A DNA stretch of 64,000 nt from Vibrio tubiashii (GTDB taxonomy: Bacteria; Pseudomonadota; Gammaproteobacteria; Enterobacterales; Vibrionaceae): assembly GCA_000775715.1 (NCBI GenBank), contig JRWQ01000020.1, forward strand, positions 1-64,000, given 5' to 3'. The notes beneath the pieces are model-generated. The model did no database searches. It worked only from the letters and a program-made list of their open reading frames with translations, and was not told where the DNA came from. How positions within the stretch are numbered: the stretch's first letter is position 1; every line of letters begins with the position of its first letter. Of the stretch, positions 10,148 through 19,506 are shown piece after piece. Both the position numbers and the translations under genes were made by a program.

Positions 10148-11218
10148 TTAGAGCTTTCTACGCAGTAGCATCAGTGCCACCGTTAAGAACACCAAACTAG
10201 GCATCACAGCCCCAAATACGGGAGGAATGTTGTAAACCAAACTCAGCGGGCCAAAAAACTCACTGGATATATAGAAGGTAAATCCGGCAACCACGCCCGA
10301 AAGAATACGCGCACCCATAGTTACACTACGCAGCGGACCAAAGATAAATGACAGTGCCATCAACATCATAACTGCAATGGAGAATGGCTGAGTCACCTTA
10401 CGCCAAAATGCGAGCTCATAGCGTGATGGGTCTTGTTCAGATGCCTTTAGATAAGTCACGTAATCGTATAATCCGCCAAGCGAAAGTTCTTCCGGTTTAA
10501 CCGTCACTACCGCGAGTTTGTCTGGCGCTAAAGAGGTCGTCCAACGGTATTCAGGCAAGCTCTGCTTAGTGATCGCCACCTCATCAACCATTTCCGTCAG
10601 TTGAACATCTTTCATCAGCCAAGTATTTTCAGAGAGATACTCAACTTCTTGTGCAAAAACAATACTTTCCAGGCGCTTATTCTCGTCGTAGCGCCACATG
10701 TTCATGCCATAGATTTTGTCATCCTCAACTTTGCCAATAAAGATAAAGTCATTGGCATCACGTGCCCAAACGCCAGTCCGAACCGACATGATCGCACCAC
10801 CTGAGGTGGCAAATGCACGCAGATCACGAGCAGCTTTCTGTGCCTGCGGAGCGCCCCACTGGCCAAGCAAGGTCACCATAATCATCAGCGGTACAGCAGT
10901 TTTTAGTACTGACAAGCCAATATCTAGCTTTGAGAAACCAGCCGCCTGCATCACCACAAGCTCAGAGCTAGACGCCAACATGCCAAGACCGATAAGCGCA
11001 CCAAGCAGCGCCGCCATAGGGAAGAACATTTCGATGTCACGGGGAATACTCAGCAGAACAAACAACAACGCCTGCATTAAGTCATAAGTCCCCTCGCCGA
11101 CTTTACGCAACTGTTCAACGTACTTGATGATCGCAGAGAGACCAACAAAAGTTGCCAATACCAAAGATGAGGTGGCAATAATGGTTCTACCTATGTAGAG
11201 ATCGAGAATCTTGAACAC
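10148..11218 (-). CDS. lptG: LPS export ABC transporter permease LptG
   Basis: Inner-membrane permease that with LptF and LptB2 extracts lipopolysaccharide and passes it to the LptC-A-D bridge. The 356-residue protein has three N-terminal membrane segments (about 10-35, 60-85, 97-117), a periplasmic beta-jellyroll domain (about 130-265) and three C-terminal segments (about 272-295, 300-322, 330-352), the YjgP/YjgQ topology. It starts with GTG 3 bp after lptF stops, so the two are cotranscribed. A terminator shared with mutS follows. Confidence 0.95.
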   Translation of the reverse strand: MFKILDLYIGRTIIATSSLVLATFVGLSAIIKYVEQLRKVGEGTYDLMQALLFVLLSIPRDIEMFFPMAALLGALIGLGMLASSSELVVMQAAGFSKLDIGLSVLKTAVPLMIMVTLLGQWGAPQAQKAARDLRAFATSGGAIMSVRTGVWARDANDFIFIGKVEDDKIYGMNMWRYDENKRLESIVFAQEVEYLSENTWLMKDVQLTEMVDEVAITKQSLPEYRWTTSLAPDKLAVVTVKPEELSLGGLYDYVTYLKASEQDPSRYELAFWRKVTQPFSIAVMMLMALSFIFGPLRSVTMGARILSGVVAGFTFYISSEFFGPLSLVYNIPPVFGAVMPSLVFLTVALMLLRRKL

Positions 11219-11221
11219 GAT

Positions 11222-12325
11222 TTACGCTGCCTTTTTTCTTTGTCTTAGTTTGTCTTTGAAGCGGCGGACTGGGATGCTGTCCATCGAGTTAATCCCTATT
11301 GCGGTGAGTAGTAGCGCAGCATTTATAGGCCACATGCCAACCATAGTTGGGATAGAGCCATCCTCAATCGCAGATTTGGTTGCACTTATTGCTAGGAAGT
11401 AAGCCAGATAGATCAGGATAGCTGGGCCCATTTTTGCAAAACGGCCTTGGCGCGGGTTAACTGCCGAAAGAGGCACAACCAACATAGTAAGCAGTGGTAT
11501 ACAAACAACTAACGAGATACGCCATTGAACCTCTGCTTGCGCGCGCGGATCAGGATTTTTCATCAACTCCAACATTGGAATCGCTTCCCAATCACGGCCT
11601 TTAGGTTTCACGTCACGCTGACCAATCAAACCTTCGTACTGTTCGAAATCTGTCACCATGTAGTCAACACGAGTCGGAACACCTTCGTAACGGGTACCAT
11701 CGTACATACGAATCACTTGGCGGCCATCACTGAGTTCTTTTACTTCACCATGTTGAGAGAAAGAGACGCTTGGCAGAATTGAATCACGCGGGCGCATCTG
11801 AGCAACAAATACGTGCTTAAGCTGTTTACCGTCGATATCATCGATAAATACCACCGATGAACCATCGGGCGTACCTTGGAAGTGACCTTTCTTCAGTAGA
11901 TCGACACTGTTCTCGGCTGCTGTCTCTTCTTGTAGCTTAACCAATTGGTCTTGGCTGTAAGGAGCAAAAACAAATGAGTTAAAGCCTGCAATCACACCCG
12001 TGATAACCGCAAGATACAAAGCAGCGCGGATCAAGAACTTATTGCCAATCCCGGTCGCATTCATTACGGTAATTTCACTTTCTGCGTACAAACGGCCAAA
12101 AGTCAGCAAGATCCCCAAGAAAAGGCTCAATGGCAGCATTAATAGCCCCATAGAGGGCATGCTTAACGCAACATAGTGCATGACTAAACTGGCGGGAATG
12201 TCACCATCCGAGGCATCGGCCAAAACTTTGATCAATTTTTGGCTCAGGAACACTAAAAACAGGATAAAAAATATCGCTAATTGGCTTTTGAGTGTCTCGC
12301 GGATCAAATATCTAACAATAATCAC
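11222..12325 (-). CDS. lptF: LPS export ABC transporter permease LptF
   Basis: Partner of LptG in LPS extraction from the inner membrane. The 367 residues show MIIVRYLIRETLKSQLAIFF at the N-terminus, a periplasmic domain (about 125-265) and a C-terminal three-helix bundle (about 267-350) with a basic tail RRFKDKLRQRKKAA. Start is GTG. It is divergent from pepA across 191 bp, the arrangement also found in E. coli. Confidence 0.95.
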   Translation of the reverse strand: MIIVRYLIRETLKSQLAIFFILFLVFLSQKLIKVLADASDGDIPASLVMHYVALSMPSMGLLMLPLSLFLGILLTFGRLYAESEITVMNATGIGNKFLIRAALYLAVITGVIAGFNSFVFAPYSQDQLVKLQEETAAENSVDLLKKGHFQGTPDGSSVVFIDDIDGKQLKHVFVAQMRPRDSILPSVSFSQHGEVKELSDGRQVIRMYDGTRYEGVPTRVDYMVTDFEQYEGLIGQRDVKPKGRDWEAIPMLELMKNPDPRAQAEVQWRISLVVCIPLLTMLVVPLSAVNPRQGRFAKMGPAILIYLAYFLAISATKSAIEDGSIPTMVGMWPINAALLLTAIGINSMDSIPVRRFKDKLRQRKKAA

Positions 12326-12516
12326 GCTGAAATTACCTATACAAAACTTGTTTTTTTAATTGAATCACTATAATTTCCCGTTGAACCTTTTATTTTTTAA
12401 AATTTTGGCTAACTGTTATTGCGCTTATTTAATGATAGTTCCGAGTAAGGAATCAACAAGTAAGACGGCATTATCTAACATTTAGTTCTATTTGTCTTCA
12501 GGATGTAGGAGTACGC

Positions 12517-14025
12517 ATGGAGTTCAGTGTAAAAAGTGGCAGTCCAGAGAAGCAGCGCAGCGCATGTATCGTTGTGGGCGTGTTCGAGCCACGTCGCCTT
12601 TCTCCAGTTGCCGAGCAGCTAGATAAAATCAGCGATGGCTATATTAGTTCACTACTTCGCCGTGGTGACCTAGAAGGAAAACCGGGGCAGATGCTACTGC
12701 TTCATCAAGTACCAGGTGTACTATCTGAGCGCGTTTTACTGGTTGGTTGTGGTAAAGAACGTGAACTGGGTGAACGTCAATACAAAGAGATCATCCAAAA
12801 AACCATCAACACACTTAACGAGACAGGTTCAATGGAAGCAGTATGTTTCCTAACTGAACTTCACGTTAAAGGCCGCGATACTTACTGGAAAGTTCGCCAA
12901 GCAGTTGAAGCAACAAAAGATGGTCTATATACCTTCGATCAGTTCAAGAGCCAAAAGCCAGAAACTCGTCGCCCACTGCGTAAGCTAGTATTTAACGTAC
13001 CAACGCGCCGTGAGCTAAACCTAGGCGAGAAAGCGATCGCACACGGTCTAGCTATCTCATCAGGTGTTAAAGCGTCAAAAGACCTTGGTAACATGCCACC
13101 AAACATCGCTAACCCTGCATACCTAGCTTCTCAAGCACGTCGCTTAGCTGACGACTACGAGACAGTCACCACTAAGATTATTGGTGAGCAGGAGATGGAA
13201 AAGCTAGGCATGACTTCATACCTAGCAGTAGGCCGTGGCTCTAAAAACGAATCTATGATGTCTATCATGGAGTACAAGGGCAACCCAGATCCTGAAGCGA
13301 AACCCATTGTTCTTGTAGGTAAAGGTCTAACCTTCGATTCAGGCGGTATCTCTCTGAAACCTGGTGAAGGTATGGATGAGATGAAGTACGACATGTGTGG
13401 TGCCGCATCGGTATTCGGTACCATGAAAGCGCTAGCAAAACTGAACCTACCAATCAATGTGGTTGCGATTCTAGCAGGTTGTGAAAACATGCCGGGCAGC
13501 AACGCTTACCGTCCAGGTGACATTCTTACCACTATGTCAGGTCAAACGGTCGAAGTACTCAACACTGACGCTGAAGGCCGCCTAGTACTATGTGATGCAT
13601 TAACTTATGTTGAGCGTTACGAGCCTGAGTGTGTTGTAGACGTTGCGACCCTTACCGGTGCGTGTGTTATAGCACTAGGCCATCACATCAGTGGTGTAAT
13701 CTCGAACCACAACCCACTTTCCCACGAGCTAGTAAATGCTTCAGAGCAAGCAAGTGACCGTGCATGGCGTCTACCTATGGCAGACGAGTACCACGAGCAA
13801 CTGAAGAGCCCATTTGCAGATATGGCAAACATCGGTGGCCGTCCAGGCGGTACTATCACTGCTGGTTGCTTCCTATCGAAGTTCGCTAAGAAATACCACT
13901 GGGCCCACGTTGATATCGCAGGTACTGCGTGGAAATCAGGTGCAGCGAAAGGCTCTACCGGCCGCCCTGTCTCAATGCTTGTCCAATTCCTGCTTAACCG
14001 CAGTGGCCAAGAGACAGAGGAATAA
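12517..14025 (+). CDS. pepA: Leucyl aminopeptidase PepA
   Basis: Hexameric cytosolic M17 aminopeptidase that removes N-terminal residues; in E. coli it also binds DNA (XerB in cer recombination, carAB repression). The 502-residue protein contains the signature NTDAEGRL at 349-356 and metal ligands in [17 protein letters not shown] and KYDMCGAAS. The DNA-binding role rests on the family and on an intact N-terminal domain. A good terminator follows before holC, and lptF lies divergently upstream. Confidence 0.96.
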   Translation: MEFSVKSGSPEKQRSACIVVGVFEPRRLSPVAEQLDKISDGYISSLLRRGDLEGKPGQMLLLHQVPGVLSERVLLVGCGKERELGERQYKEIIQKTINTLNETGSMEAVCFLTELHVKGRDTYWKVRQAVEATKDGLYTFDQFKSQKPETRRPLRKLVFNVPTRRELNLGEKAIAHGLAISSGVKASKDLGNMPPNIANPAYLASQARRLADDYETVTTKIIGEQEMEKLGMTSYLAVGRGSKNESMMSIMEYKGNPDPEAKPIVLVGKGLTFDSGGISLKPGEGMDEMKYDMCGAASVFGTMKALAKLNLPINVVAILAGCENMPGSNAYRPGDILTTMSGQTVEVLNTDAEGRLVLCDALTYVERYEPECVVDVATLTGACVIALGHHISGVISNHNPLSHELVNASEQASDRAWRLPMADEYHEQLKSPFADMANIGGRPGGTITAGCFLSKFAKKYHWAHVDIAGTAWKSGAAKGSTGRPVSMLVQFLLNRSGQETEE

Positions 14026-14038
14026 TCCTCACGATGTT

Positions 14039-14063
14039 AAAAAGGGCCGCAAGGCCCTTTTTT
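14039..14063 (+). terminator. Terminator between pepA and holC
   Basis: AAAAAGGGCC and GGCCCTTTTT form a 10-bp stem with a GCAA tetraloop and a TTTTTT tail, 13 bp past the pepA stop. It means holC starts must lie downstream, which argues against an upstream in-frame ATG at 14034. Confidence 0.9.
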
Positions 14064-14090
14064 GTATCTCCTAAGCCAAGAGAAATGAGT

Positions 14091-14540
14091 ATGGCCAATG
14101 CAACCTTCTACATTATTAATCCAGACTCTCCTCAAGCCGAAGCTGAGGGATTTGGCCTATATGTACTGTTTCTTGCCCATCACTTCGCCAAGCAAGGCGC
14201 TAAGGTCTATCTCAACTGCAACAATAAATCCCATGCTGAGCAGATCGCTGAGCTATTGTGGCAAGTCGACGCCAAACAGTTTGTTGCGCATAATCTAGTT
14301 GGCGAAGGACCTAAATATGGCACTAATGTCGAAATTGGCTATCAAGGGGTCAAACCATCTTGGAACCGCCAATTAGTAATTAATTTGGCTGAAAATGAGA
14401 CAACCTTTGCGAACAAGTTTGCTGAGGTGGTAGACTTCGTCCCTTGCGAAGAAAAAGCCAAGCAACTGGCGCGAGAAAGATATAAAATCTACCGTCAAGC
14501 GGGCTATCAGCTACAAACGATCGAGATCGAACACAGCTAA
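14091..14540 (+). CDS. holC: DNA polymerase III subunit chi
   Basis: Chi subunit of the clamp-loader complex that links polymerase III to single-strand-binding protein. The 149-residue protein starts MANATFYIIN, matching the MKNATFY start of the E. coli protein, and retains PHNL/AHNLVGEGP, the VEI block and the C-terminal EVVDFVPCEEKAKQLARERYKIYRQAGYQL. An ATG two codons upstream (14085) is also possible. It lies between pepA and valS as in E. coli; the 166-bp gap to valS contains a long imperfect hairpin. Confidence 0.93.
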   Translation: MANATFYIINPDSPQAEAEGFGLYVLFLAHHFAKQGAKVYLNCNNKSHAEQIAELLWQVDAKQFVAHNLVGEGPKYGTNVEIGYQGVKPSWNRQLVINLAENETTFANKFAEVVDFVPCEEKAKQLARERYKIYRQAGYQLQTIEIEHS

Positions 14541-14549
14541 CAGCAACAG

Positions 14550-14603
14550 GTCAATCCTTATAGTTAAGCTCTCTCATCAGAGAGTTCACTTATAAAGATT
14601 GAC
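14550..14603. repeat. 54-nt imperfect palindrome between holC and valS
   Basis: Outer arms GTCAATC and GATTGAC are perfect; inner arms (TTATA..TATAA, then CTCTC..GAGAG) pair with a few bulges, so the whole stretch folds into one hairpin of about 24 bp. No U-tract follows on either strand. It could be an mRNA-processing or stability element in the valS leader or a dispersed palindromic unit. The remaining 100 bp to valS show nothing I can name. Confidence 0.6.
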
Positions 14604-14706
14604 AGAGATTAACTTTAACTAGAACCAATCCTCAAACTATCGAGGCTTTGAGCGAATGCAGTTAACGCCGCTATCAGCCCAAATATGACGAGGAAATACG
14701 AGCGCT

Positions 14707-17565
14707 ATGGAAAAGACATATAACCCAACTTCAATTGAACAAGCTTTATACCAAGCTTGGGAAGAGAAAGGCTACTTTAAGCCACACGGTGACACGACCA
14801 AAGAATCATACTCAATCATGATCCCACCACCGAACGTCACTGGTAGCCTACACATGGGCCACGCGTTCCAAGACACTATCATGGATACTCTGATCCGTGC
14901 TGAACGTATGAAGGGCAAAAACACCCTTTGGCAAGTCGGTACAGACCACGCTGGTATCGCAACTCAAATGGTTGTTGAGCGCAAGATTGCTGCTGAAGAA
15001 GGCAAAACTAAGCACGATTACGGTCGTGATGCTTTCATCGACAAGATCTGGGAATGGAAAGGCGAGTCTGGTGGTACCATCACTAAACAGCTTCGTCGTC
15101 TAGGTGCATCGGTAGACTGGGACCGTGAGCGTTTCACAATGGATGATGGCCTATCTAACGCCGTTCAAGAAGTATTCGTTCGTCTCTATGAAGAAGATCT
15201 TATCTATCGCGGCAAGCGTCTGGTTAACTGGGATCCAAAACTGCACACTGCGATCTCGGATCTCGAAGTAGAGAACAAAGACAAAAAAGGCCACATGTGG
15301 CACTTCCGCTACCCGCTAGCAGACGGTGTTAAAACAGCTGAAGGCAAAGACTACATCGTAGTCGCAACCACTCGTCCAGAAACGGTGCTTGGTGATACTG
15401 GTGTTGCGGTAAACCCAGAAGATCCACGTTACAAAGATCTTATCGGTAAAGAGATTATTCTTCCTATCGTTGACCGTCGTATCCCAATCGTGGGTGACGA
15501 GCACGCGGATATGGAGAAAGGGACTGGCTGTGTGAAAATCACACCTGCGCACGACTTCAATGACTACGAAGTGGGCAAGCGCCACCAGCTACCAATGATC
15601 AACATCCTAACGTTCGATGCTAACATCCGTGATGCGGCAGAAGTATTCTGTACTAACGGTGAGCCAAGCGAAGCGTACTCAACTGAGCTTCCGGCTGAAT
15701 TCCAAGGCCTAGAACGTTTTGCAGCACGTAAAGCGGTTGTGGCTAAGTTTGAAGAGCTAGGTCTTCTTGATGAGATCAAAGATCACGACCTAACCGTACC
15801 TTACGGTGACCGTGGTGGTGTGGTCATTGAGCCAATGCTGACTGACCAATGGTACGTTCGCACAGCACCTCTGGCTGAAACTGCAACTAAAGCGGTTGAA
15901 GATGGCGAGATCCAATTCGTTCCTAAGCAATACGAAAACATGTACTTCTCTTGGATGCGCGACATTCAAGACTGGTGTATTTCTCGTCAGCTTTGGTGGG
16001 GTCACCGCATCCCAGCATGGTACGACAACGACGGCAACGTATACGTAGGCCGCACTGAAGAAGAAGTTCGTGCAAACCACAACCTTGCACCAGTTGTGGT
16101 TCTACGCCAAGACGACGACGTACTGGATACTTGGTTCTCTTCTGCACTTTGGACCTTCGGTACGCAAGGTTGGCCTGAGAATACAGATGATCTGAAGATA
16201 TTCCACCCTTCAGACGTACTCGTTACTGGTTTCGATATCATCTTCTTCTGGGTTGCTCGTATGATCATGATGACGATGCACTTCTGTAAAGATGAGAACG
16301 GTAAGCCACAAGTACCATTTAAAACGGTATACGTTACTGGTCTAATCCGTGACGAGAACGGCGACAAGATGTCTAAATCTAAAGGTAACGTTCTTGACCC
16401 AATCGACATGATTGACGGCATCGACCTTGAGTCTCTAGTTGAAAAGCGCACGGGCAACATGATGCAGCCTCAACTTGCAGCGAAGATCGAGAAAAACACG
16501 CGCAAGACGTTTGAAAACGGTATCGAACCATACGGTACTGACGCTCTACGTTTCACTCTAGCAGCAATGGCTTCAACTGGCCGTGACATCAACTGGGATA
16601 TGAAGCGTCTGGAAGGTTACCGCAACTTCTGTAACAAGCTATGGAACGCAAGCCGTTACGTACTGATGAATACAGAAGAGCAGGATTGTGGCTTCAACGG
16701 TGGTGAAATCGAGTACTCACTAGCGGACAAGTGGATCGAGTCTCAGTTTGAGCTAGCAGCGAAAGAGTTCAATGGTCACATTGATAACTTCCGTCTGGAT
16801 ATGGCAGCAAACACGATTTACGAATTTATCTGGAACCAATTCTGTGACTGGTACCTAGAGCTAACTAAACCAGTTCTTTGGAAAGGTAACGAAGCTCAGC
16901 AACGTGGTACTCGTCGCACGCTAATCACCGTTCTAGAGAAGACACTTCGCCTAGCGCACCCAGTGATCCCATACATCACAGAAACTATCTGGCAGAGCGT
17001 TAAGCCATTGGTTGACGGTGTTGAAGGTGACACAATCATGCTTCAAGCACTGCCTCAGTTCGACGAAGCGAACTTCAATCAAGCCGCTCTTGATGACATC
17101 GAGTGGGTGAAGTCATTTATCACTAGCATCCGTAATCTACGTGCTGAATACGACATCAACCCAGGTAAGCCGCTTGAAGTGATGCTAAAAGCCGCGAGCG
17201 CAGAAGATGCAGCACGCCTAGAAGCAAACAAGCAAGTTCTGGTTTCTCTGGCAAAACTTGAGTCTGTACGCGTGTTGGAAGCAGGTGAAGATACGCCAGC
17301 TTGTGCAACAGCATTGGTTGCTAAGTCTGAGCTGATGATCCCAATGGCGGGTCTTATCGACAAAGACGCTGAGCTTGCTCGTCTAGACGGTGAAATCAAG
17401 AAGACTCACGGTGAAATTAAGCGTATCGAAGGTAAGCTAGGTAACGAAGGTTTTGTTGCTAAAGCACCTGAAGCGGTAGTTGCTAAAGAGCGTGAGAAAC
17501 TAGAAGGCTACAAAGAGACTCTAGTGAAGCTTGAAGAGCAAAAAGCGACTATCGCTGCACTTTAA
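14707..17565 (+). CDS. valS: Valine--tRNA ligase
   Basis: Charges tRNA-Val with valine and edits Thr-tRNA-Val. The 952-residue class I enzyme has HMGH at 49-52, the CP1 editing domain with [17 protein letters not shown] (about 219-235), KMSKS at 554-558, the anticodon-binding domain, and a C-terminal coiled coil (about 885-952, rich in Lys/Glu) that contacts the tRNA elbow. The ATG is preceded by GAGGAAATACGAGCGCT. A strong terminator follows. Confidence 0.98.
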   Translation: MEKTYNPTSIEQALYQAWEEKGYFKPHGDTTKESYSIMIPPPNVTGSLHMGHAFQDTIMDTLIRAERMKGKNTLWQVGTDHAGIATQMVVERKIAAEEGKTKHDYGRDAFIDKIWEWKGESGGTITKQLRRLGASVDWDRERFTMDDGLSNAVQEVFVRLYEEDLIYRGKRLVNWDPKLHTAISDLEVENKDKKGHMWHFRYPLADGVKTAEGKDYIVVATTRPETVLGDTGVAVNPEDPRYKDLIGKEIILPIVDRRIPIVGDEHADMEKGTGCVKITPAHDFNDYEVGKRHQLPMINILTFDANIRDAAEVFCTNGEPSEAYSTELPAEFQGLERFAARKAVVAKFEELGLLDEIKDHDLTVPYGDRGGVVIEPMLTDQWYVRTAPLAETATKAVEDGEIQFVPKQYENMYFSWMRDIQDWCISRQLWWGHRIPAWYDNDGNVYVGRTEEEVRANHNLAPVVVLRQDDDVLDTWFSSALWTFGTQGWPENTDDLKIFHPSDVLVTGFDIIFFWVARMIMMTMHFCKDENGKPQVPFKTVYVTGLIRDENGDKMSKSKGNVLDPIDMIDGIDLESLVEKRTGNMMQPQLAAKIEKNTRKTFENGIEPYGTDALRFTLAAMASTGRDINWDMKRLEGYRNFCNKLWNASRYVLMNTEEQDCGFNGGEIEYSLADKWIESQFELAAKEFNGHIDNFRLDMAANTIYEFIWNQFCDWYLELTKPVLWKGNEAQQRGTRRTLITVLEKTLRLAHPVIPYITETIWQSVKPLVDGVEGDTIMLQALPQFDEANFNQAALDDIEWVKSFITSIRNLRAEYDINPGKPLEVMLKAASAEDAARLEANKQVLVSLAKLESVRVLEAGEDTPACATALVAKSELMIPMAGLIDKDAELARLDGEIKKTHGEIKRIEGKLGNEGFVAKAPEAVVAKEREKLEGYKETLVKLEEQKATIAAL

Positions 17566-17590
17566 GCCATAATACTCAGCACCATCACAC

Positions 17591-17619
17591 AAGGCCAGTC
17601 ATTGCGACTGGCCTTTTTG
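17591..17619 (+). terminator. Terminator of valS
   Basis: AAGGCCAGTC and GACTGGCCTT pair over 10 bp with a 5-nt loop and a TTTTTG tail, 26 bp after the valS stop. The convergent neighbour may use the same stem. Confidence 0.9.
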
Positions 17620-17634
17620 TTGCCATATAGAGCG

Positions 17635-18597
17635 CTAAACTATGCGGTTTTGTTCGCGCCCTTCAATAAATGCAGCGATATTATCCATCAAGATATTGGC
17701 CAGGCTCTGAAGGGAAGAATCACTGCCCCAGGCAACATGTGGTGTTAACAGTAGATTCGGCAGGTGCATATTGGCAATTAGCGAGTTGGATTCATCAGCT
17801 GGCTCGTCGGTAAATACGTCCACACCGGCACCTCTAATCACGCCCTCTTTAAGCGCATCAACTAACGCTTCTTCATCAACCAATCCACCTCGCCCAGTGT
17901 TAATGACGATACTGGTAGGTTTCATTACTGCCAGTTCCTGACGCCCAATAAGATGACGAGTCTCATCACTTAGCGGGCAGTGCAAAGTCAACACATCCGC
18001 TTGCTCAAGCACCTGCTCAAATGGCAGATACCCATGTCGACATTCGCTAGCGCCTTTGCGCTCAGAAAATACCACCTGCATACCAAGTGCCTTTGCCAGT
18101 GCAGCTGTAGCTTGGCCTAAAGCCCCACTCCCGATCACGCCTAAAGTCGAGCCAGCCGTATCACTAATTGGATGAGTAAAGAAACAGAACTGTTTGTTAC
18201 GCTGCCATTCACCTGCTGCGATATCGTTGTGATAGCCCTTTAGGTTGCGCTTCAAAGCGAACATCATGGCAATCACATGCTCTGGAACGGATTGAGTGGC
18301 GTAGCCCTGCACGTTGGTCACTGCGATCCCATGCTGGCGACAGTAATCGATATCGATATTGTTAAAGCCAGTCGCAGAGACCGCCACCAACTTGAGATTG
18401 GTCAGTTGGCTTAAGATAGCCTTATCTAGCACCACTTTATTGGTGATGATGACTTCTGCTTGATGAGCACGCTCAACCACTAATTCTGGCGAAGTGAAAT
18501 CATACTCCTGCCAGTGATGCTCAAATGGAAGGGATGGCAACTCAATCTGAGTTGGAATAGTTGCACGATCAAGAAATACAACCGTAGGCAGCGACAT
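17635..18597 (-). CDS. D-2-hydroxyacid dehydrogenase (glycerate dehydrogenase-like)
   Basis: An NAD(P)-dependent oxidoreductase that interconverts 2-oxo acids and D-2-hydroxy acids, probably hydroxypyruvate/glyoxylate and glycerate/glycolate. The 320 residues contain the Rossmann dinucleotide motif GVIGSGALG at 153-161 and the family catalytic triad Arg236 (NTGRGG), Glu265 (VFTDEP) and His287 (TPHVAWGS). The substrate cannot be fixed from sequence; hprA-like annotation is plausible. It lies 31 bp after rluA on the same strand, so it may be a downstream gene of the rapA-rluA unit. Confidence 0.88.
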   Translation of the reverse strand: MSLPTVVFLDRATIPTQIELPSLPFEHHWQEYDFTSPELVVERAHQAEVIITNKVVLDKAILSQLTNLKLVAVSATGFNNIDIDYCRQHGIAVTNVQGYATQSVPEHVIAMMFALKRNLKGYHNDIAAGEWQRNKQFCFFTHPISDTAGSTLGVIGSGALGQATAALAKALGMQVVFSERKGASECRHGYLPFEQVLEQADVLTLHCPLSDETRHLIGRQELAVMKPTSIVINTGRGGLVDEEALVDALKEGVIRGAGVDVFTDEPADESNSLIANMHLPNLLLTPHVAWGSDSSLQSLANILMDNIAAFIEGREQNRIV

Positions 18598-18628
18598 GGG
18601 ACCTCCTTGTACTGCCTTAATTGTTCAG

Positions 18629-19366
18629 TTATTGATTTGGCAGCGTTTTATAGTCAGGTAATTCTTTTACTGGATTGAAATAGTTAAAGATTACGCTTTC
18701 TGCTTCAAGATAAAAGTCACATGGGACGAAGATAGTTTGCAGTAGTTCACTATCAGGGTGATAAAAGCTCAGTTCAGCAGCATGCAGCTCAAGTCGTTCA
18801 GAAAACTCAAATGCTTCCCCTCCAGAGTAAAACTCATCGCCAACAATAGGGTGCCCTAAAGCCTGCATGTGAACTCTTAATTGATGAGAACGCCCTGTTA
18901 TCGGCAATAGACGGACAATCGAGGTTTTCTCCTCGCGTTTCACAACCTGATAGCGAGTCTGGGAAGGTTTTCCATGCTCAAAACAGACTTTTTGTCTTGG
19001 TCGGTTAGGCCAGTCACAAATCAGCGGTAAATCGACTTCGCCTTTATCTTGTTGTGGATGTCCCCACACTCTCGCGTAGTAAACCTTATGGGTTAAACGA
19101 TATTGAAACTGCTTCTTCAATGAGCGTTCTGCGTCTTTGTGCTTGGCAAGAAGCATCAAACCTGATGTATCCATATCGAGACGATGCACCACTTGGATCT
19201 CTGGGTAAAGATCAACTAAGCGCGACCACAAGCTATCGTAATGTTCCGCCAAACGGCCAGGCACCGACAATAACCCAGAAGGCTTGTTTGCCACCAAGAT
19301 GTGTTCGTCTTCAAATACAATATCAACCCAAGGTTCGCGCGGCGGGTTGTACTCGGTCATTGCCAT
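18629..19366 (-). CDS. rluA: Dual-specificity rRNA/tRNA pseudouridine synthase RluA
   Basis: Isomerises U746 of 23S rRNA and U32 of several tRNAs to pseudouridine. The 245-residue protein opens MAMTEYNPPREPW, close to the E. coli RluA start MGMENYNPPQEPW, and has the catalytic motif HRLDMDTSGLML (Asp of HRLD), CDWPNRPRQKVC and the ITGRSHQLRVHM box. It is about 25 residues longer at the C-terminus than E. coli RluA. Like in E. coli it follows rapA, but here a 126-nt palindromic element sits in between. Confidence 0.92.
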   Translation of the reverse strand: MAMTEYNPPREPWVDIVFEDEHILVANKPSGLLSVPGRLAEHYDSLWSRLVDLYPEIQVVHRLDMDTSGLMLLAKHKDAERSLKKQFQYRLTHKVYYARVWGHPQQDKGEVDLPLICDWPNRPRQKVCFEHGKPSQTRYQVVKREEKTSIVRLLPITGRSHQLRVHMQALGHPIVGDEFYSGGEAFEFSERLELHAAELSFYHPDSELLQTIFVPCDFYLEAESVIFNYFNPVKELPDYKTLPNQ

Positions 19367-19380
19367 AATTTATTGCTCAG

Positions 19381-19506
19381 ATTTTCTAAGTAGTTGACGT
19401 TGCAGCTAGGCGATACACAAACGAATCCCCATGAGCATAGTTCCACTATGTGATTGGGGTGAGTGCGTGTAGCAACAACGCTGCAACTTCAAATACGACG
19501 AAAATT
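19381..19506. repeat. 126-nt palindromic intergenic element
   Basis: Outer arms of 26 nt (ATTTTC...GTTGCAGC at 19381-19406 against the complement of 19481-19506) match at most positions, and an inner stem pairs CCCCAT...CATAG with CTATG...ATTGGGG around a TTC-type loop. The element overlaps the rapA stop codon at its right edge. The layout suggests a dispersed Vibrio intergenic repeat that folds in DNA or RNA; I recall similar stretches in other vibrios but cannot verify it here. Confidence 0.7.

Noticed and set aside
14034..14090. N-terminal extension of HolC from an ATG at 14034
   Set aside because: It would be translated through the pepA terminator and has no counterpart in known HolC proteins.
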